A stretch of DNA of 39,121 nt from an uncultured Collinsella sp. (lineage in GTDB: Bacteria > Actinomycetota > Coriobacteriia > Coriobacteriales > Coriobacteriaceae). The DNA lies in assembly GCA_958452935.1 (NCBI GenBank), contig CAUDVX010000014.1, positions 1 through 39,121 on the forward strand. Reading direction: 5' to 3'. The notes under the pieces are model-generated. The model did not search any database. It was not told where the DNA came from and worked only from the letters and a program-made list of their open reading frames with translations. The translations under genes were made by a program, and so were the position numbers. Within the stretch, counting starts at the first letter, position 1. Every line of letters begins with the position of its first letter. Shown here in pieces: positions 25,222-33,891 of the stretch.

Positions 25222-26043
25222 ATGCTCAACGACCTCTACCATATGCTTGATCCCGTCGCGATCTCGGCGGGCCCCATCACCATCTACTGGTACGGTCTGG
25301 CCTACGTGGTCGGCGCTCTGCTCACGGCGGTCGTTATGTACCGCACGCAACGTCGTTGGGGCTTCGACATTACGATTGATGACCTGACGAGCGTCGTGGT
25401 CGGCGCGGTCTTTGGCCTTATTATCGGCGCGCGCCTGTTTTACGTCGTCTTTTACGGTGATGGCTACTATTTGGCCCACCCGCTCGAGATCTTTGCCACC
25501 AACGAGGGAGGCATGAGCTTCCACGGTGGCCTGGTGGGCGGCATCTTGGGCGGCATCATCGTGTGCCGCATGTACAAGCTCGACGCCTGGACTTTGGCAG
25601 ACCTCGCGGTCATCGGTGCTCCGCTGGCCCTGTGCCTGGGGCGCTGCGCCAACTTTGTCAACGGCGAGCTGTGGGGCAAGCCGACCGATCTGCCCTGGGG
25701 CGTGATCTTTGGCGGCACCGCGGGCGATATGCCGCGCCATCCCTCCCAGCTCTACGAGGCGTTTCTTGAGGGCATCGTGCTCTTTTGCATCCTGCAGGTG
25801 CTCAGCCGCAAAAAGCCGCTATTGCCCCAGGGTACGTTTATGGGCGTCTTTGTGATGGGCTACGGCATCGTTCGCTTTTTGATTGAGTTTGTGCGCGTGC
25901 CCGATGCGCAGCTGGGCTATCTGCTGGGCGGCGTCATCACCATGGGTCAGCTGCTGAGCCTGCCGCTCGTAATCGCGGGCCTGGCGCTCATCATCTTCGC
26001 CCGACACCGCAACCAGCCCCAGCGCGTCTACCTGGACGCCTAA
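25222..26043 (+). CDS. lgt: Prolipoprotein diacylglyceryl transferase
   Basis: 273 residues with about seven membrane helices. Conserved motifs: SFHGGLVGG (His101) and the Lgt signature GRCANFVNGE with Arg141 and Glu149, which correspond to catalytic-region residues Arg143 and Glu151 in E. coli. It attaches diacylglycerol from phosphatidylglycerol to the lipobox Cys of prolipoproteins, such as the binding protein encoded at 3660-4655. The ATG has GGGAGCAGGGG upstream. A REP-like hairpin begins 9 nt after the stop. Confidence 0.95.
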   Translation: MLNDLYHMLDPVAISAGPITIYWYGLAYVVGALLTAVVMYRTQRRWGFDITIDDLTSVVVGAVFGLIIGARLFYVVFYGDGYYLAHPLEIFATNEGGMSFHGGLVGGILGGIIVCRMYKLDAWTLADLAVIGAPLALCLGRCANFVNGELWGKPTDLPWGVIFGGTAGDMPRHPSQLYEAFLEGIVLFCILQVLSRKKPLLPQGTFMGVFVMGYGIVRFLIEFVRVPDAQLGYLLGGVITMGQLLSLPLVIAGLALIIFARHRNQPQRVYLDA

Positions 26044-26051
26044 CCACCAAA

Positions 26052-26090
26052 ACCACCACAAAGGGGACAGGCACCTTTGTGGTGGTCTTG
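26052..26090 (+). repeat. REP-like hairpin, GGGACAGG family (copy b)
   Basis: ACCACCACAAAGG (26052-26064) pairs perfectly with CCTTTGTGGTGGT (26074-26086), a 13-bp stem with loop GGACAGGCA. It lies 9 nt after the lgt stop and may act as a terminator-like 3' end. Confidence 0.8.
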
Positions 26091-26126
26091 CCGAGTTTGA
26101 TAGGTTTCTAGAAAGGCTTTCGGACT

Positions 26127-28310
26127 GTGAAGGATCCCGACCTCTCCACAACGGCTGCGCGCGACGCTGCCCGCATCGTCTGGTTTAAGCGCTACCCCGC
26201 CAAGCAGACGCTCATCGCATTTTTGCTCGCGCTGTTGGCGACCACGGCGTTTTCCATCGATCCCGCCCCGGTGTCGAGCAACGCAGTCTTGGCGATTGAC
26301 CCCAAAGCCTCGGGCATGCTGTACGTGTGCTACGAGGTGCTCCTCTCGTTTGCCGGCCATACCGACGCGGTCATGCTGCTTGCGCTTGCCTGCCTGCTCA
26401 CGCTGCCGTTTCGCTACGTGTTCTTTGGCCGCGGCGACGCCTGGCGTCCCTCGGTGATCCTTCCGTCGCTGTTCTTTGCCGTCTGCATGGTGTTTGGCCG
26501 CAGCTACGACCTCACCGATTCGGCCGAGATCGTGCTCGGCGACAAGGCCCGCATCATCTGCGCCTGGATAGGCGGTGCGGGCTGGATGCTCTTGGCGGTC
26601 GTTGCCTTCTACCTGGCTTTTGAGTGTCTAGATTGGCTGAGCTCTCGGCGCATTCCGTTTTCCGAAGCACACTTTGGCCGCGTATGGCGTGTGGCTCACG
26701 CCGTGCTCTCGGTCCATCCCTTTGCCGGGCCCTTCCTGGTGCTTATGATCGCCTGGGCGCCCACGCTCATCGCTTCGCTGCCCGGCCTTTTTATGGGAGA
26801 TACGGGTGCGCAGATTCGCCAGTGGTTCAACTACCCCAACGGCACGAGTGACTACCTGCGTCTGCTCAATCCCAATGTGTTGCTCAACGGACATCACCCC
26901 GTGGTGCACACGGCTATCATCGGTTCGTGCGTCCAGCTGGGGCTTTCACTGTTCAACAGCGCCAACGCGGGTCTTGCCATCTACACCTGCGCTCAGTTCG
27001 TTATTACGGCCGCCTGTATGGCCTATTCCATCTCGTCGCTGCGTAAGCTGGGCGTGAGCCTGCCGGTCCGCGGCGTAATCCTGCTGTTCTTTGTGTTTAT
27101 GCCTATGTTCTCCAACTACGCGGCTCTGCTTACCAAAGATGTGCTGTTTGCCGACGCGTTTTTGGTGCTGTTGGTGCAGACCGTGAAGCTCGTGGCCTGC
27201 GGCCTGCCCCGTCGCGATGCCAATGCCGAGCGTGCGGGCGAACAGAGGCCCGTGCTCTTTGCGCGCCATGACTGGCTGCTGCTCGCTCTGGGCGCCATGG
27301 GTTCCACGTTCCTGCGCAACGGCGGCCTGGTGTTTCCCCTGGCGGCATGCGTAATCGCGGCGGCGTTTTGCGCATGGGACGCGCATGTGGCTCATCGTGC
27401 AGCCAAGCAGGCTGGTGCTGCGCCTTCGGGCGCCATCCCGCGTTTCCGCTGGGTCGGCGTCCTCGCGGTGCTCGCGCTCTGTCTTGCCTCCAATATGTAC
27501 TTCACCAAGGTCTTTATGCCGGAGCACGACATCACGCCTGGTTCCAAGCGCGAAATCCTCTCGATTCCGTTCCAGCAGACGGCTCGTTTCGTCCAAAAGC
27601 ACGACGGCCTCAACTCGGGCGTCAACCCCACGGTTAAGGAGGACGGCACCATCGTGGAGGCTCCTTGCGACGGCTTGGTGACCGACGAAGAGCGTGCCGT
27701 GATCGACCGCTTGCTCAAGTACGAGAATCTGGGCCGCCGTTACAACCCGGATAAGTCGGACGCCGTTAAAAATTGCTTTAACGAGTATGCCTCGCAGGAG
27801 GACATCAAGGCCTATTTTGAGGTGTGGGCCCAGATGTTCAAAAAGGACCCCGGGTGCTATATCTCGGCGCTCATCAATAACTACTATGGGTATTTTTATC
27901 CGAGTGCCCGCGATGCGTGGGTCTACAGTACGGCGCGCAGTGCCGAGATTATGGCGAAGCCCGATAACCTCAAGTACTTTGACTTCCATCCGGTCGATAG
28001 CAAGGTTGTGCGCTGGTGCGACCACCTGATCAACCTGTATCGCGTGGCAGTACAACGCATACCGTTTATCTCGCTCACCATGAGCTCGGCCACCTATGTG
28101 TGGATCATGATCACCGTGGTGGTCTATCTGCTACGTCGTCATTCGTGGCGCGGGCTGGCCATTTGGGTGCCGCTGCTGGGCGTGCTCGCCGTGTGCCTGA
28201 TCGGTCCCTGCAACGGCTCGACCTACATGCGCTACCTGTATCCGGTCATCGCCTGCATGCCCTTTGCCATCGGCGCCACCATCACCCGCAGCGACCTCCT
28301 CTGGTCCTAA
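26127..28310 (+). CDS. DUF6020-type large integral membrane protein
   Basis: 727 residues with about 13 hydrophobic segments. A soluble stretch at about 460-620 lies between the late helices. LFMGDTGAQIRQWFN and LLNGHHPVVHTAIIG resemble the acidic/His loops of GT-C-fold membrane glycosyltransferases, and the overall layout fits the DUF6020 family found in gut Firmicutes and Actinobacteria. A role in envelope glycan synthesis is plausible but not demonstrated. Start is GTG 26127, with AGAAAGG 11 nt upstream. Monocistronic between two REP-like hairpins. Confidence 0.75.
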   Translation: MKDPDLSTTAARDAARIVWFKRYPAKQTLIAFLLALLATTAFSIDPAPVSSNAVLAIDPKASGMLYVCYEVLLSFAGHTDAVMLLALACLLTLPFRYVFFGRGDAWRPSVILPSLFFAVCMVFGRSYDLTDSAEIVLGDKARIICAWIGGAGWMLLAVVAFYLAFECLDWLSSRRIPFSEAHFGRVWRVAHAVLSVHPFAGPFLVLMIAWAPTLIASLPGLFMGDTGAQIRQWFNYPNGTSDYLRLLNPNVLLNGHHPVVHTAIIGSCVQLGLSLFNSANAGLAIYTCAQFVITAACMAYSISSLRKLGVSLPVRGVILLFFVFMPMFSNYAALLTKDVLFADAFLVLLVQTVKLVACGLPRRDANAERAGEQRPVLFARHDWLLLALGAMGSTFLRNGGLVFPLAACVIAAAFCAWDAHVAHRAAKQAGAAPSGAIPRFRWVGVLAVLALCLASNMYFTKVFMPEHDITPGSKREILSIPFQQTARFVQKHDGLNSGVNPTVKEDGTIVEAPCDGLVTDEERAVIDRLLKYENLGRRYNPDKSDAVKNCFNEYASQEDIKAYFEVWAQMFKKDPGCYISALINNYYGYFYPSARDAWVYSTARSAEIMAKPDNLKYFDFHPVDSKVVRWCDHLINLYRVAVQRIPFISLTMSSATYVWIMITVVVYLLRRHSWRGLAIWVPLLGVLAVCLIGPCNGSTYMRYLYPVIACMPFAIGATITRSDLLWS

Positions 28311-28311
28311 T

Positions 28312-28344
28312 TTGGTGCAAAGGGGACAGGTTGCTTTGCACCAA
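28312..28344 (+). repeat. REP-like hairpin, GGGACAGG family (copy c)
   Basis: TTGGTGCAAAG (28312-28322) pairs perfectly with CTTTGCACCAA (28334-28344); loop GGGACAGGTTG. It begins 1 nt after the preceding stop codon. Confidence 0.8.
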
Positions 28345-28475
28345 GGGGTTGCATCATCACGTCGCCTTCATTTTGGGGTTTATCTCGCAGGCCAGTAGGT
28401 ATATCATAACGACGTTTGTTTATATTGCCCGAGCATCTGCGCTGGGCTTTAGGTCGAAACCGATAGGAGACACGT

Positions 28476-29282
28476 ATGTCCGGACACTCTAAGTGGGCCA
28501 CAACCAAGCATCGTAAGGGCGCGCAGGACGCCAAGCGTTCCGCCCTCTTCTCCAAGCTGAGCCGCAACATCACCGTTGCTGCCCGTCTCGGCGGCGACCC
28601 GCTGCCCGAGAACAACGCCAGCCTCGCCGCTGCTGTTGCCAAGGCCAAGGCTCAGTCCATGCCTAAGGACAAGATCAAGTCCGCTATCGACAAGGCCTTT
28701 GGTTCGGGTGCCGATGCCGCCGTCTACGAGAACATCGTGTACGAGGGCTACGGTCCCGCCGGTGTCGCCGTCTACGTCGACTGCCTGACCGATAACCGCA
28801 ACCGCACCGCCGCCGATGTCCGTTCCGCCTTCTCCCACGCTGGTGGTAACCTGGGCACCTCGGGCTCCGTCGCCTTCCAGTTTGAGCGCAAGGGCCAGAT
28901 CGTCGTCGCCAAGGAGATCCTGGACGAGAACGCCAAGAAGGAGACCATGATCGCCAACGGTCCTGCCGGTGACGAGGATGAGTTCATGATGGCCATCGCC
29001 GAGGCCGGTGGCGAGGACTACGAGGACGCCGGCGAGGAGTGGATCGTCTGGACCGCTGCTAACGACGTCATGGCTGTCTCCAAGGCGCTCGAGGAGCAGG
29101 GCGTCCAGGTCAAGGGCTCCGAGACCACCATGGTCCCGACTACCCCGACCGAGGTCTCCGGTACCGACGCCAAGAAGGTCCAGCGCCTCATCGACCGTCT
29201 TGAGGAGCTCGACGACGTCCAGGATGTTTACAGCACCATGGACATGACCGACGAGGTCATCGCTGCCCTCGAGGAGGAGTAG
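28476..29282 (+). CDS. yebC: YebC/PmpR-family protein
   Basis: 268 residues, slightly longer than the usual 240-250. The N-terminal signature MSGHSKWATTKHRKGAQDAKR and DKIKSAIDKA are diagnostic of the TACO1/YebC family. Members were annotated as transcription regulators and are now linked to ribosome function at difficult sequences such as proline runs. That is of interest because a neighbouring gene (32314-33696) encodes a long Pro-Ala tract. Start: TAGGAGA upstream of ATG 28476; a clear terminator follows. Confidence 0.95.
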   Translation: MSGHSKWATTKHRKGAQDAKRSALFSKLSRNITVAARLGGDPLPENNASLAAAVAKAKAQSMPKDKIKSAIDKAFGSGADAAVYENIVYEGYGPAGVAVYVDCLTDNRNRTAADVRSAFSHAGGNLGTSGSVAFQFERKGQIVVAKEILDENAKKETMIANGPAGDEDEFMMAIAEAGGEDYEDAGEEWIVWTAANDVMAVSKALEEQGVQVKGSETTMVPTTPTEVSGTDAKKVQRLIDRLEELDDVQDVYSTMDMTDEVIAALEEE

Positions 29283-29351
29283 CGCCCACACGGGTTAAGC
29301 CGTGCATATCTGGGCATAATGAAGCGAGCATGCAAGCCTCGTGGAATAGAT

Positions 29352-29394
29352 GAGCCGGATCCGCGTGCGTAGAGCACCGGACCCGGCTCTTTTA
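29352..29394 (+). terminator. Rho-independent terminator of yebC
   Basis: GAGCCGG-TCCG (29352-29363) pairs with CGGA-CCGGCTC (29378-29389) with one A/C mismatch, followed by TTTTAT. Confidence 0.85.
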
Positions 29395-29398
29395 TAAT
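29393..29398 (+). promoter_or_regulatory. -10 element of the AmaP/Asp23 operon
   Basis: A perfect TATAAT directly after the yebC terminator. No good -35 is seen because the terminator stem occupies that position. It overlaps the upstream in-frame ATG 29397, which therefore should not be the AmaP start. Confidence 0.5.
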
Positions 29399-29447
29399 GA
29401 TGCGAACCGTTTTGCATTCTGTGGACCGAAACCTGAAGGGAGCGCGC

Positions 29448-29993
29448 GTGCGCGTACTCAAACGAGCCCTAGCGATCGTGTATCTTGCCGCCGCCATCGT
29501 GGCGCTGGGTACGCTTGTCTGCCAGTTCTGGGGACCGTATACGTATCGCTTTATGCTGCTGTTGCGTGACACCATGCCTCGCGTCGTCGTTACGGTGTGC
29601 GCCGCCATCGTGGCACTTGGCGTGCTTATCGGGTTTTTCCGCCTGATGTTCGCGCGTCGCGAGCCGTCCTGCGTGCATCCGGCGGGGGAGCGCAATATCG
29701 AGGTCACGCTCGCAGCGCTTTCCTCGTGCGCCCGTGCCGCGGCGGAGTTCGATGATCGCGTGATGGTTGAGCGTATCGAGGCACGCGTTCAAGGCTCCGA
29801 CGAGTCGCGCGTTCGTTTTAAGGTCGAGGCCATCGCGCTCGATGATAAGGACGTTGCCGCTCTTGCCACCTCGATGCAGCAGCGCATCGAGAAGGCCTGC
29901 GACACCATGCTCGGCACGCCGGGCACGACCGCGCGCGTCCGTTTTTTGCCGTCCAAGACTACCGTCCAGACCGTGGAGGTTTCCGGTGAGTGA
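29448..29993 (+). CDS. AmaP-like alkaline-shock membrane anchor protein
   Basis: 181 residues from GTG 29448 (GAAGGGAG 5 nt upstream); the in-frame ATG at 29397 coincides with the promoter -10 and is rejected. Two membrane helices (about 5-27 and 45-66 of the chosen start) are followed by a soluble alpha/beta domain. Together with the next two genes it matches the AmaP-DUF2273-Asp23 arrangement, in which AmaP anchors Asp23 at the membrane. The next gene starts inside its last codons (8-bp overlap). Confidence 0.75.
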   Translation: MRVLKRALAIVYLAAAIVALGTLVCQFWGPYTYRFMLLLRDTMPRVVVTVCAAIVALGVLIGFFRLMFARREPSCVHPAGERNIEVTLAALSSCARAAAEFDDRVMVERIEARVQGSDESRVRFKVEAIALDDKDVAALATSMQQRIEKACDTMLGTPGTTARVRFLPSKTTVQTVEVSGE

Positions 29994-30363
29994 TACCAAC
30001 CAAGACAAGACCGCCCGCACGCCGCGCCTGACGATCGACCAGAACGCTACGCCGGCAGGCGAGACCACCGACACCAAGCCCGAGGCCGGCGAGCAGCACG
30101 ACAGCGCCGCCAACGACTTTGACGAGGCCATGGGGCTCATCAAAGGTACGGGCGCTGCTATCTGGAGCTACGCCGTGCGCCACCCCAATACTACGCTCGG
30201 CGCCTTGGCAGGCTTTATCCTCGCCGTGCTGGTACTTACGTTGGGCCTGTGGGACACGCTCGTCATCGCATTCTTTGTGCTGATTGGCGCCGTGATCGGC
30301 CAGATTCGCGACGGCGAGAACGGTATCGTCAACTTCTTCGGCCGTCTGTTTAGCGGCCGCTAA
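29986..30363 (+). CDS. DUF2273 small membrane protein
   Basis: 125 residues from GTG 29986, which overlaps the preceding stop and has GGAGG 7 nt upstream. The first 45 residues are hydrophilic and acidic, an extension not usual for the roughly 60-residue DUF2273 proteins. The HPNTTLGALAGFILAVLVLTLG region and a second helix (VIAFFVLIGAVIGQI) form the family core. Companion of AmaP and Asp23 in the envelope stress operon. Confidence 0.8.
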   Translation: MSDTNQDKTARTPRLTIDQNATPAGETTDTKPEAGEQHDSAANDFDEAMGLIKGTGAAIWSYAVRHPNTTLGALAGFILAVLVLTLGLWDTLVIAFFVLIGAVIGQIRDGENGIVNFFGRLFSGR

Positions 30364-30407
30364 TATGTATTCGACTGTCGCATCTGCGGCAGGCATAAGG
30401 AGGAACC

Positions 30408-30935
30408 ATGGCTTTTAACGCGAAGGTCGATGTGGCCGATACCGAGCTCGAGGCGAATGAGGCCGTCGCCGCCGAGGCGGAGGACGTAACGCTCGAGGAC
30501 GAGGCGCTCGTCGAGGCCGAGTCCGATGCGGACGAGGATAACGAGGAGATGGATGAGGAGGCGGACGAGTCCGAGGACTCGCTGACCTATTCCAACGGCG
30601 TGATCGAGAAAATCGTCGCCATGGCCACCCGCGAGGTGCCGCACGTCCTGGGCATGAAGGGCAACCTCATGCACTTTGTGCAGGAGCAGTTTGGTGCCGA
30701 GAACCTGACCAAGGGCGTGACGGTTGAGGTCACCGATGACAACCGCGTGGTCGTCAACATCTCGGTCATCATCGAGTACGGCGCCTATGCGCCTGCGATC
30801 TTTGACGACGTTAAGGCGCGCGTCACCGAGCGTCTGGCCGCGATGACCGGCCTTGAGGTGGCAGGCGTCAACCTGCGCATCGAGGATGTCATCACCCCCG
30901 AGGAGTACGAGCACCGCACCAGCCAGCACGAGTAA
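30408..30935 (+). CDS. Asp23/Gls24-family envelope stress response protein
   Basis: 175 residues. An unusually acidic N-terminal tail (about 8-62, dominated by Glu, Asp and Ala) precedes the Asp23 domain: LTYSNGVIEKIVAMATREVP, VTVEVTDDNRVVVNISVIIEYG and VNLRIEDVITPEE. Asp23 proteins are abundant, membrane-tethered through AmaP, and respond to alkaline or envelope stress. Strong ribosome binding site AAGGAGG 5 nt before the ATG. Its stop overlaps a REP-like hairpin; a second strong terminator follows. Confidence 0.93.
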   Translation: MAFNAKVDVADTELEANEAVAAEAEDVTLEDEALVEAESDADEDNEEMDEEADESEDSLTYSNGVIEKIVAMATREVPHVLGMKGNLMHFVQEQFGAENLTKGVTVEVTDDNRVVVNISVIIEYGAYAPAIFDDVKARVTERLAAMTGLEVAGVNLRIEDVITPEEYEHRTSQHE

Positions 30936-30968
30936 CCTACCAAAAAGGGATGTTTATTTTGGCAGGTT
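30934..30968 (+). repeat. REP-like hairpin, AAAAAGGGA variant (copy e)
   Basis: AACCT-A-CCAAAA (from 30934) pairs with TTTTGG-C-AGGTT (30957-30968), loop AGGGATGTTTA. The left arm begins inside the asp23 stop codon. Confidence 0.6.
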
Positions 30969-30985
30969 TTACCTGCGAAAACGCT

Positions 30986-31028
30986 AAACGGTCGACCACG
31001 CAAGCAAAAGTGCGGTCGACCGTTTTCT
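30986..31028 (+). terminator. Terminator of the Asp23 operon
   Basis: AAACGGTCGACC (30986-30997) pairs perfectly with GGTCGACCGTTT (31014-31025), then TTCTAT. Confidence 0.85.
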
Positions 31029-31069
31029 ATATGCCCCCGATGCAGGCATACCGCTCGTCTAACTAAGGG

Positions 31070-31097
31070 TTGCAATCTTCGCGTTCCGCGTTACCCT
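31070..31097 (+). promoter_or_regulatory. Candidate promoter of the YitT-like gene
   Basis: TTGCAA (31070-31075), 16 bp, TACCCT (31092-31097), about 44 bp upstream of the start codon. Confidence 0.4.
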
Positions 31098-31140
31098 AAT
31101 GGGCGCATTGTTTCCAAATTGTTAACGAGGGGTTGCCGTA

Positions 31141-32163
31141 ATGGCCGACGAACACGAGACCGAAAGCAAGGCATGGGCGATTGAAGCCGCTGCGGCAGAG
31201 GCGGCGTCGCGTGCCGCCGAGGAGATGCATCGTCCTCCGGTGGTGCCGATGGAGCGCGTTGTCGGTCGCGAGGATATCGAACGTGGCGAGCGCGCCGGCC
31301 GCAAGCGCAGCCAGGAGCCAGGCTTTCCGCGCTTTTTTGCCGAGCTCAATCTGGGCCTGATCCTCACGGCCTTTGCCATCGTGGCCTTTAAAACCCCCAA
31401 TCACTTTGCCTTCGGCGGCACCTCGGGCGTGTCGGTCATTCTTTCCACGCTGTTCCCGACTCTGCCCGTCGGCGTCTTTATGTGGATTATCAACGTGGTC
31501 CTGGTCATCCTGGGTTTTATCTTTTTGGAGCGCAAGGCAATCCTTTGGAGTGTCTTTGCCTCGTTTGCGCTTTCGGCCTACGTCTCGCTGTTTGAGCTCT
31601 TCATTCCGACGGATGTTTCGATGACGGGCGATATGTGGCTCGACCTGTGTTTTGCCGTCATCTTGCCGGCGCTGGGCAGTGCCATTGTCTTTGACATTGG
31701 CGCCTCGACGGGCGGCACCGACATCCTTGCCATGATTCTCAAACGCCGCACGACGCTTGAGATCGGCCGTGCTCTGTTGCTGGTCGATATCGGCATCGTG
31801 ACCATCGCGGCTTTCCTGTATGGCCCGCGCGTCGGCCTGTACTGCGTGCTCGGTCTGTTTGCCAAGACGCTTGTGGTCGACAAGGCTATCGAGAGCATTC
31901 ACCTTCGTAAGGTCTGCACGATCATTTGCTCCGAGCCCCTTAAGGTCGAGGAGTTTATCGTCAAGCATCTCAACCGCACGGCAACGATCAGCCGTGGCTA
32001 CGGCGCCTTTTCGGGCAAGTGCGTCACGGTGATTATGAGCGTGCTGAGCCGTCGCGAGGCAGTGCAACTGCGCCGCTATACCCGCGAGATTGACCCTGGT
32101 GCCTTCATCACCATCGTCGATAGCTCCGAAATCGTCGGCAAGGGCTTCCGCGGCACGAACTAG
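31141..32163 (+). CDS. YitT-family membrane protein (DUF161/DUF2179)
   Basis: 340 residues. A charged cytoplasmic tail of about 65 residues precedes five or six membrane helices with the family motif FGGTSGVSVIL (about 96-106) and the later repeat GASTGGTDILAMIL. A soluble C-terminal DUF2179 domain (about 255-335) ends ITIVDSSEIVGKGF, as is typical. The transport role is presumed, substrate unknown. The long N-terminal tail is longer than in most homologues. GAGGGG lies 9 nt before the ATG. Confidence 0.88.
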   Translation: MADEHETESKAWAIEAAAAEAASRAAEEMHRPPVVPMERVVGREDIERGERAGRKRSQEPGFPRFFAELNLGLILTAFAIVAFKTPNHFAFGGTSGVSVILSTLFPTLPVGVFMWIINVVLVILGFIFLERKAILWSVFASFALSAYVSLFELFIPTDVSMTGDMWLDLCFAVILPALGSAIVFDIGASTGGTDILAMILKRRTTLEIGRALLLVDIGIVTIAAFLYGPRVGLYCVLGLFAKTLVVDKAIESIHLRKVCTIICSEPLKVEEFIVKHLNRTATISRGYGAFSGKCVTVIMSVLSRREAVQLRRYTREIDPGAFITIVDSSEIVGKGFRGTN

Positions 32164-32313
32164 CCCTGGTGCGCACTTTGAATCATTGAATAAAGCTACC
32201 CACGTTGCAAATCGGTCATCTTGGGGTATTTGTCCCCATATTGGGCGATAATGATGCCAAAGACATCGTTTGCGATCCAGGTGATTCGCTCTAGATACGA
32301 AGGGATGATTTCG

Positions 32314-33696
32314 ATGTTCTGTTCGCAGTGTGGCGCCCCCATGGGCGATAACGACAAGTTCTGCGGCGTGTGCGGTGCCCCTAATACCGAGGTCAAGGCC
32401 GCCGGTCCCGCTCCGCAAGCTCAACCTCAGCCGCAGGGTCAGCCGTTTGTCCAGCCGCAGCCGCAGCCGCAGCCGTTCGTTGCGCCCCAGCCGGCTATGA
32501 ACGCGCCCAAGGGTTGCATGGCTCAGGCCTTCAACGACATGCTTAAGGTTCCCGGCGCCTTGGTTCGCGTATGCCAAATCGCCTTTTTGCCGGCGCTGAT
32601 CTGTGTTGTCTCGGTGCTGGTGCTGTTTATCCCCGTTATCGGCGGTATCGCAGCGGCCATTGGCTTTTTGCTCGCGTACGTGGCAAGCGTGTGCGGCGCG
32701 GGCTTTGCCATCGAGTGGGGTCGTGACCTGTCGCTCAAGGATGATAACGGCATGGAGCGTCCGCTGCTGCGCTCGACCTCGTTTGGATTGGGCATTTTCT
32801 CGTCTGTCATTACCGGTGTGCTCGAGTTCGTGGCCATTATTCCGGTGATTGGCGTGGTGTTCTCGGCTATCGAGAGCGTCGTGATCGGTGCCGTCGGTTC
32901 ATATTATTTCAATGGTTGGAGCGGTCTTGAGGGTGCCCTCATCGGTTCGATGGGGCTGCTTGTCTTTGCCATGATCGTGTCGGTGGTACTGGGCATCTTC
33001 TTTAAGATGTTTGGTGATGCCGCCGTGATGCACTTTGCCGTCGCGGGGCGCGTGGAAAGCGCGTTTTCGCTCGAGAAGGTCTGGAAGTCTTATAAGGCCA
33101 ACCTGGGCAAGCTATTCTGCGCCTCGATTCTTCCCGAGTTTTTGACGGGCATCGTGTCGCACATCATCACGTGGATCTTCACCGCCATCTTTGGCGCCAT
33201 TGCTACGTTTGGTATGTATAGCTATTACTATCGCCCCACGGGTCTTGAGGCAATCATCGAGGGCGGCGGCATTACGCTCATCCTGTTCTTGATGATCGTT
33301 GCCTTTGTCACGGTGTTCCTGACTGTGTTTGGCAAGATGCTCAAGTATCGCGCCGTTGGCTACTGGGCCGCGCGCTATGCCAGCGAGTGGGCCGATGAGG
33401 ATGCCGACGATGTTCTGACGTTTGTGCTTCCGGGTGAGAAGAAGCCTGCTCCTGCGGGATTCAATCCCACGGCCGCCACTGGTGCAGCCCCTGCACCGGC
33501 ACCCGCACCTGCCCCTGCTCCGGCACCCGCGCCCGCGCCAGCACCTGCCCCTGCTCCGGCACCCGCGCCCGCACCTGCCCCGGCACCTGCCCCGGCGCCC
33601 GAGGCGACGCCTGCGGAGCCCGATTGGGATGCCCTTGCCACGCCGGCGGATGAGCCGGGCGATAATCCTGCTGCCGAAAACAATCAAACCGAATAG
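32314..33696 (+). CDS. Zinc-ribbon membrane protein with DUF4013-like core and Pro-Ala tail
   Basis: 460 residues from ATG 32314 (GAAGGGA upstream). Order: zinc ribbon CSQC...CGVC (Cys3, 6, 17, 20), a Gln/Pro-rich linker (about 30-60), a hydrophobic region with about six helices resembling DUF4013, then a C-terminal tail containing about 20 Ala-Pro pairs (about residues 390-430) and an acidic end. The Ala-Pro stretch is encoded by tandem DNA repeats. Function unknown. The same zinc-ribbon module heads the next gene, suggesting the two act together or share an ancestor. Confidence 0.7.
   Translation: MFCSQCGAPMGDNDKFCGVCGAPNTEVKAAGPAPQAQPQPQGQPFVQPQPQPQPFVAPQPAMNAPKGCMAQAFNDMLKVPGALVRVCQIAFLPALICVVSVLVLFIPVIGGIAAAIGFLLAYVASVCGAGFAIEWGRDLSLKDDNGMERPLLRSTSFGLGIFSSVITGVLEFVAIIPVIGVVFSAIESVVIGAVGSYYFNGWSGLEGALIGSMGLLVFAMIVSVVLGIFFKMFGDAAVMHFAVAGRVESAFSLEKVWKSYKANLGKLFCASILPEFLTGIVSHIITWIFTAIFGAIATFGMYSYYYRPTGLEAIIEGGGITLILFLMIVAFVTVFLTVFGKMLKYRAVGYWAARYASEWADEDADDVLTFVLPGEKKPAPAGFNPTAATGAAPAPAPAPAPAPAPAPAPAPAPAPAPAPAPAPAPAPAPEATPAEPDWDALATPADEPGDNPAAENNQTE
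33505..33603 (+). repeat. 36-bp tandem repeat encoding Ala-Pro
   Basis: The block starting GCACCTGCCCCTGCTCCGGC at 33505 recurs at 33541 with identical sequence over at least 32 bp, embedded in further GCNCCN codons. The 12-codon unit keeps frame, so slippage would change tail length without disrupting the gene. Confidence 0.85.
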
Positions 33697-33703
33697 TCGG
33701 TCG

Positions 33704-33739
33704 AGGCGCCCTGGGCAACTGAGCCCGGGGCGCCTTTTT
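33704..33739 (+). terminator. Rho-independent terminator
   Basis: AGGCGCCC-GGGC (33704-33716) pairs with GCCC-GGGCGCCT (33723-33735), then TTTTT. Confidence 0.9.
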
Positions 33740-33891
33740 CTACTGCGAAAGCAAGAAAATGCCTGGGAAAACGGTTGCAGTAAAATTTCTCGGAAATTGG
33801 CCAATGTTGCGCAACAACGTCGCGGCTATTGTTGAGAACATAGACGTGTAAGGTTTGAAGGCGTGCAACGCCTTAGGAAAAGGAGAGGCTT

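Noticed and set aside
29397..29447. Extended N-terminus of the AmaP-like protein from ATG 29397
   Set aside because: The ATG lies within the TATAAT -10 element, so it would not be transcribed from that promoter. GTG 29448 has a proper ribosome binding site.
33375..33683. Minus-strand frame encoding a Gly-Ala repeat protein
   Set aside because: It is the antisense reading of the Ala-Pro tandem repeat of the zinc-ribbon gene, without its own start signals.
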